Shown here in pieces: positions 61,501 to 64,000 of a stretch of DNA of 64,000 nucleotides (position 1 is its first letter; each line of letters opens with the position of its first letter). The DNA lies in the NCBI GenBank assembly GCA_017590115.1, contig JAGGNK010007004.1, forward strand, positions 9,546,418-9,610,417, given 5' to 3'. This DNA comes from Montifringilla adamsi (Eukaryota > Chordata > Aves > Passeriformes > Passeridae). The notes beneath the pieces are model-generated. The model saw only the letters and a list, made by a program, of their open reading frames with translations. It did no database searches and was not told where the DNA came from. A program made the position numbers and the translations under genes.

Positions 61501-63589
61501 CATGATGACTTACTTATTTTCTGTGGAAAACATCCAGGGAAAATCACACCTCTAAAGATAAAATGAGATGAAATTACAATTTAGAATTGTGTGAGGTTAT
61601 TACATATTATAAGGTGTGAGGGGAATAGATGGTGGGAAAAAAGAGATGCAGTGGTAAAACTGTGTCATCTTCCCTCCATGTATAAGCAACTTAAATTCAT
61701 CTGCCAGTTGAGTTTAAGGTACTGAGACATTCCCATTCATGGTTGGCTCTGAAGAGAATTATTTCAACTATGACCTGAAAGGCAGCCAGCCTGCAAGGTT
61801 TCAGCATGCTAGTTTACATGTTTTCGTCACAGATGTCTAGAGAGCTTTTTGCATTATTTTTAATAAGAACTGCAGAGCAAACCCCACAACCCTGAAATCA
61901 GGGGATATTGGCAAGTAGGAGTAAAATATTTGCCTATTTCTCATTTACCATTTTGAAAGGGACTCCTTTTTCCTCTAGAACTATACTACTTGTCAAGCTC
62001 AGATAGAATATGAAGCAATTAATCTGCTGTGACTTTTTTTTTTTAAAGCTGTTAGAAAATCAAATTATGAGTAGAAGATTAAAGTTATTTCAGTTTTTAC
62101 TGGAGCAGCTGTTTTGTTTGCCCTGAATACCTGGACTGAGCACTCATGGCCATGAGCAGAATCAAAGGGTGGAAATGTGGGACCACTGCTCTCTTCTGGG
62201 CAGGACATCACCCTCGTATCCCTAGCCCAGTAAACACAGATACTGCAACAAAAATTGTGAAGCAAATTGCAATATATGATTCAAGCCAAGACACAAGAAT
62301 AGCCCCAAATCCATCATTCTGTATTTAAAATCCTGGAGGAGTAGCAACCCATGTTTTGCATGATGTGAGATGTAGAGAGAAAAATGCAGTAGGTTCTCCC
62401 ACTGTTTTTCTTTCTCTGTATAGAAAATACGTTTTCTCTAACAAGAACAGTCTAAATATTCCATTAATGCCTATGTGTATTATTAGCAAAACCCCTTTCA
62501 GGATAGATTACAGTATTTTGATTCATTACTCATCAGTATGTATAATTATCGTTTAACAATGTTATGAAGGACTGATGAAGGGAAGCAGGTGTTTAAACAC
62601 GCTGTACCAGGAGTTTGACACAGCATTTAATTCTCTTTATTTGTGCTTTTTAAAGATATTTATTCAAAGAGAGAAAACAGTGAGGCACCGTATAGCCATG
62701 AGTGTTTGCAAGAGAAAGAAAAAAGATGTTTAATCAATTTTCAGAGCAAGTATTTTTTAATTAATAACAGTGAGCTTTTTAACAGCACTATAACATTATA
62801 TGAAGATAGTCAAAGTAATGAGATGTGTTACAGTTTTAGACAGGAAAAAATTTTTGTCTCGCAATGGGCTTTAGAACCATAAAGTGTTCCTGGGTAACGT
62901 GTCCATAAAGTATTTATGGTAATGGAAACTAAAACTGAAAAGCCTGGTGTGATTTTTTGAAGTTCACACACTGGAGGGTGCTGATTCCAGGGTTTGTTTC
63001 CCAGGACCATGAGGAAGGCCAGTGCAGCCACATGGGTGACATGCACCCTGCCTGGCCCACACTGGGCTTTGCTTTGTCCATTGTTTCTGAGACATCAGCA
63101 TCCTTGCTGGAGAACATGGGGGTGAGGGCTGTTTCTTCAGAACTGTAGGAAGTTAGGCTATCCAGGGCCAAAGAGTCCTGTGAGCTGTCTGCCTGAATGA
63201 GAAGACTCCTATTTACCTCCAGGTAATCCTGTCTGGGAAGAAGAGCTTGCAAACCTCCATGCTTAAGAGCTAATCTTTGCCAGGAGCAGTAGTCTCCCTG
63301 ATCACTGCAGTTTGCCTTATCATACTAATTATCTAGCTACCAAGTGTAAATTAATAGAAGCTAATAGAACCTTTTAAAGTAATCCTTATTTGGGTTAAAA
63401 AGATGTGCCCTGCCTTATGGTGAAAGTCATCCTAAGTCATCCTAATGATCCCTGTCAACCGTAAAATGTACACATAAAAAATAAACACAAGTTGGTGTTT
63501 CATGAGTACACCTGTTTCTCATTGCCTGATAATTTTGTTTCCTCTGAATGATACTCTAATATTAATGAAAATAGCATCTTTTTTAAGTG
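58571..63589. other. Unique non-coding sequence
   Basis: No gene, transposon or RNA gene recognised. A GC-richer patch at 59440-59850 has frames of 133 residues (plus) and 116 residues (minus) over the same bases, so neither is called. An A14 run lies at 60722-60735. A tandem AAGTCATCCT pair lies near 63425-63443. Confidence 0.5.
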
Positions 63590-63800
63590 GCTTACTTTAG
63601 AGGAAAAGTAGTTTTTCTTTTCCTCTGTTTACTTTGTCTTCTAATTGCTGTTCCATGTCATTAACAAGGAGGCTGATGGGCCAAATTAGCTGCCTTTTTT
63701 TCTCTCATTTCTGATTGATCACCTTGTTCAAATGAGCATAGATCACCTTGTTCATCTCAGCATGCTTTACAGGTATAGAAATCTTCCAGTTTCCTTGTAC
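63590..63800. promoter_or_regulatory. Candidate regulatory element with internal 24-bp duplication
   Basis: GATCACCTTGTTCA occurs at 63717-63730 and again at 63741-63754. The two 24-bp units match at 20 of 24 positions. The surrounding sequence is non-repetitive, with CTAATTG and CCATGTCATTAAC words. Paired sites at a 24-bp spacing suggest a regulatory module, at low confidence. Confidence 0.3.
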
Positions 63801-64000
63801 TTTGCTTTCATTAGGAAAAATTATTTATGATTTCAAGGCTAATGATTAGAATGATCAGAATTGTAACTTTAAGCAGGTGTGGCTGTATGTACTGAGTCAG
63901 ACTCTGGGCAAAGCCAGTTTGAAGAACCTTCTTGTTTGCCTTGCAGACTCATCTTTCCTGCCTTTTAGCAAACAAATGAGCAAGGTGTTGTTCTGCTCAG
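63801..64000. other. Unique non-coding sequence to window edge
   Basis: Nothing recognised. Confidence 0.5.

Noticed and set aside
1..64000. CRISPR array, operon, prophage or bacterial mobile element
   Set aside because: CR1 repeats, microsatellites and absence of dense coding show vertebrate nuclear DNA; no regularly spaced direct repeats were seen.

Overview
This 64 kb window looks like non-coding nuclear DNA from a bird. The evidence is five truncated copies of the CR1 retrotransposon, four of them keeping the avian-type 3' end (a 'TTGGAC..GATGATC..AGGTC..TTCCAACC' core, two followed by ATTCTGTG units). There are no Alu, L1 or B1-type repeats and interspersed repeat density is very low. 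I am fairly confident of 'bird' and cannot name the species or the chromosome. Nothing is bacterial, viral or organellar.

No protein-coding gene can be supported. Open frames are short (mostly 60-150 aa), overlap each other on both strands, show no recognisable domain and have no convincing set of splice sites. The longest, 223 aa on the minus strand at 46.9-47.5 kb, matches no family I recognise. No tRNA, rRNA or known microRNA was recognised. The window is either a gene desert or the inside of a very large intron.

Layout. 1-4.6 kb: unique sequence. 4.6-5.2 kb: G-rich patch, then a candidate regulatory element and a T29 run. 6.5 kb: small tandem repeat. 7.4-8.03 kb: a very CpG-rich block abutting an extremely AT-rich stretch and a CA/TA microsatellite. 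8-18 kb: featureless. 18.08-18.69 kb: a 308-bp tandem duplication, identical over about 270 bp, inside a run of candidate conserved elements reaching 19.9 kb. 21.6 and 28.6 kb: CR1 fragments. 25.2 kb: a perfect 17-bp-arm hairpin. 30.7-31.3 kb: CpG-island-like block with two C-rich (minus-strand G-quadruplex) motifs on either side of a conserved-looking core. 37.4 and 39.3 kb: palindromes. 40.4, 44.9 and 54.0 kb: CR1 fragments. 43.2-43.6, 44.3-44.7, 53.1-53.6, 58.3-58.6 and 63.6-63.8 kb: further candidate regulatory elements, several rich in TAATTA-type homeodomain sites.

The best overall reading is a regulatory landscape: candidate enhancers spaced through a gene-poor interval that probably serve a developmental gene outside the window. 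Conservation could not be measured here, so every 'conserved element' call is inference from composition and motif content. The most notable observations are the 18 kb tandem duplication (real enhancer duplication or assembly artefact), the 31 kb CpG/quadruplex block, and the perfect inverted repeats at 25.2, 37.4 and 39.3 kb. I found no evidence of a novel enzymatic, defence or mobile system.
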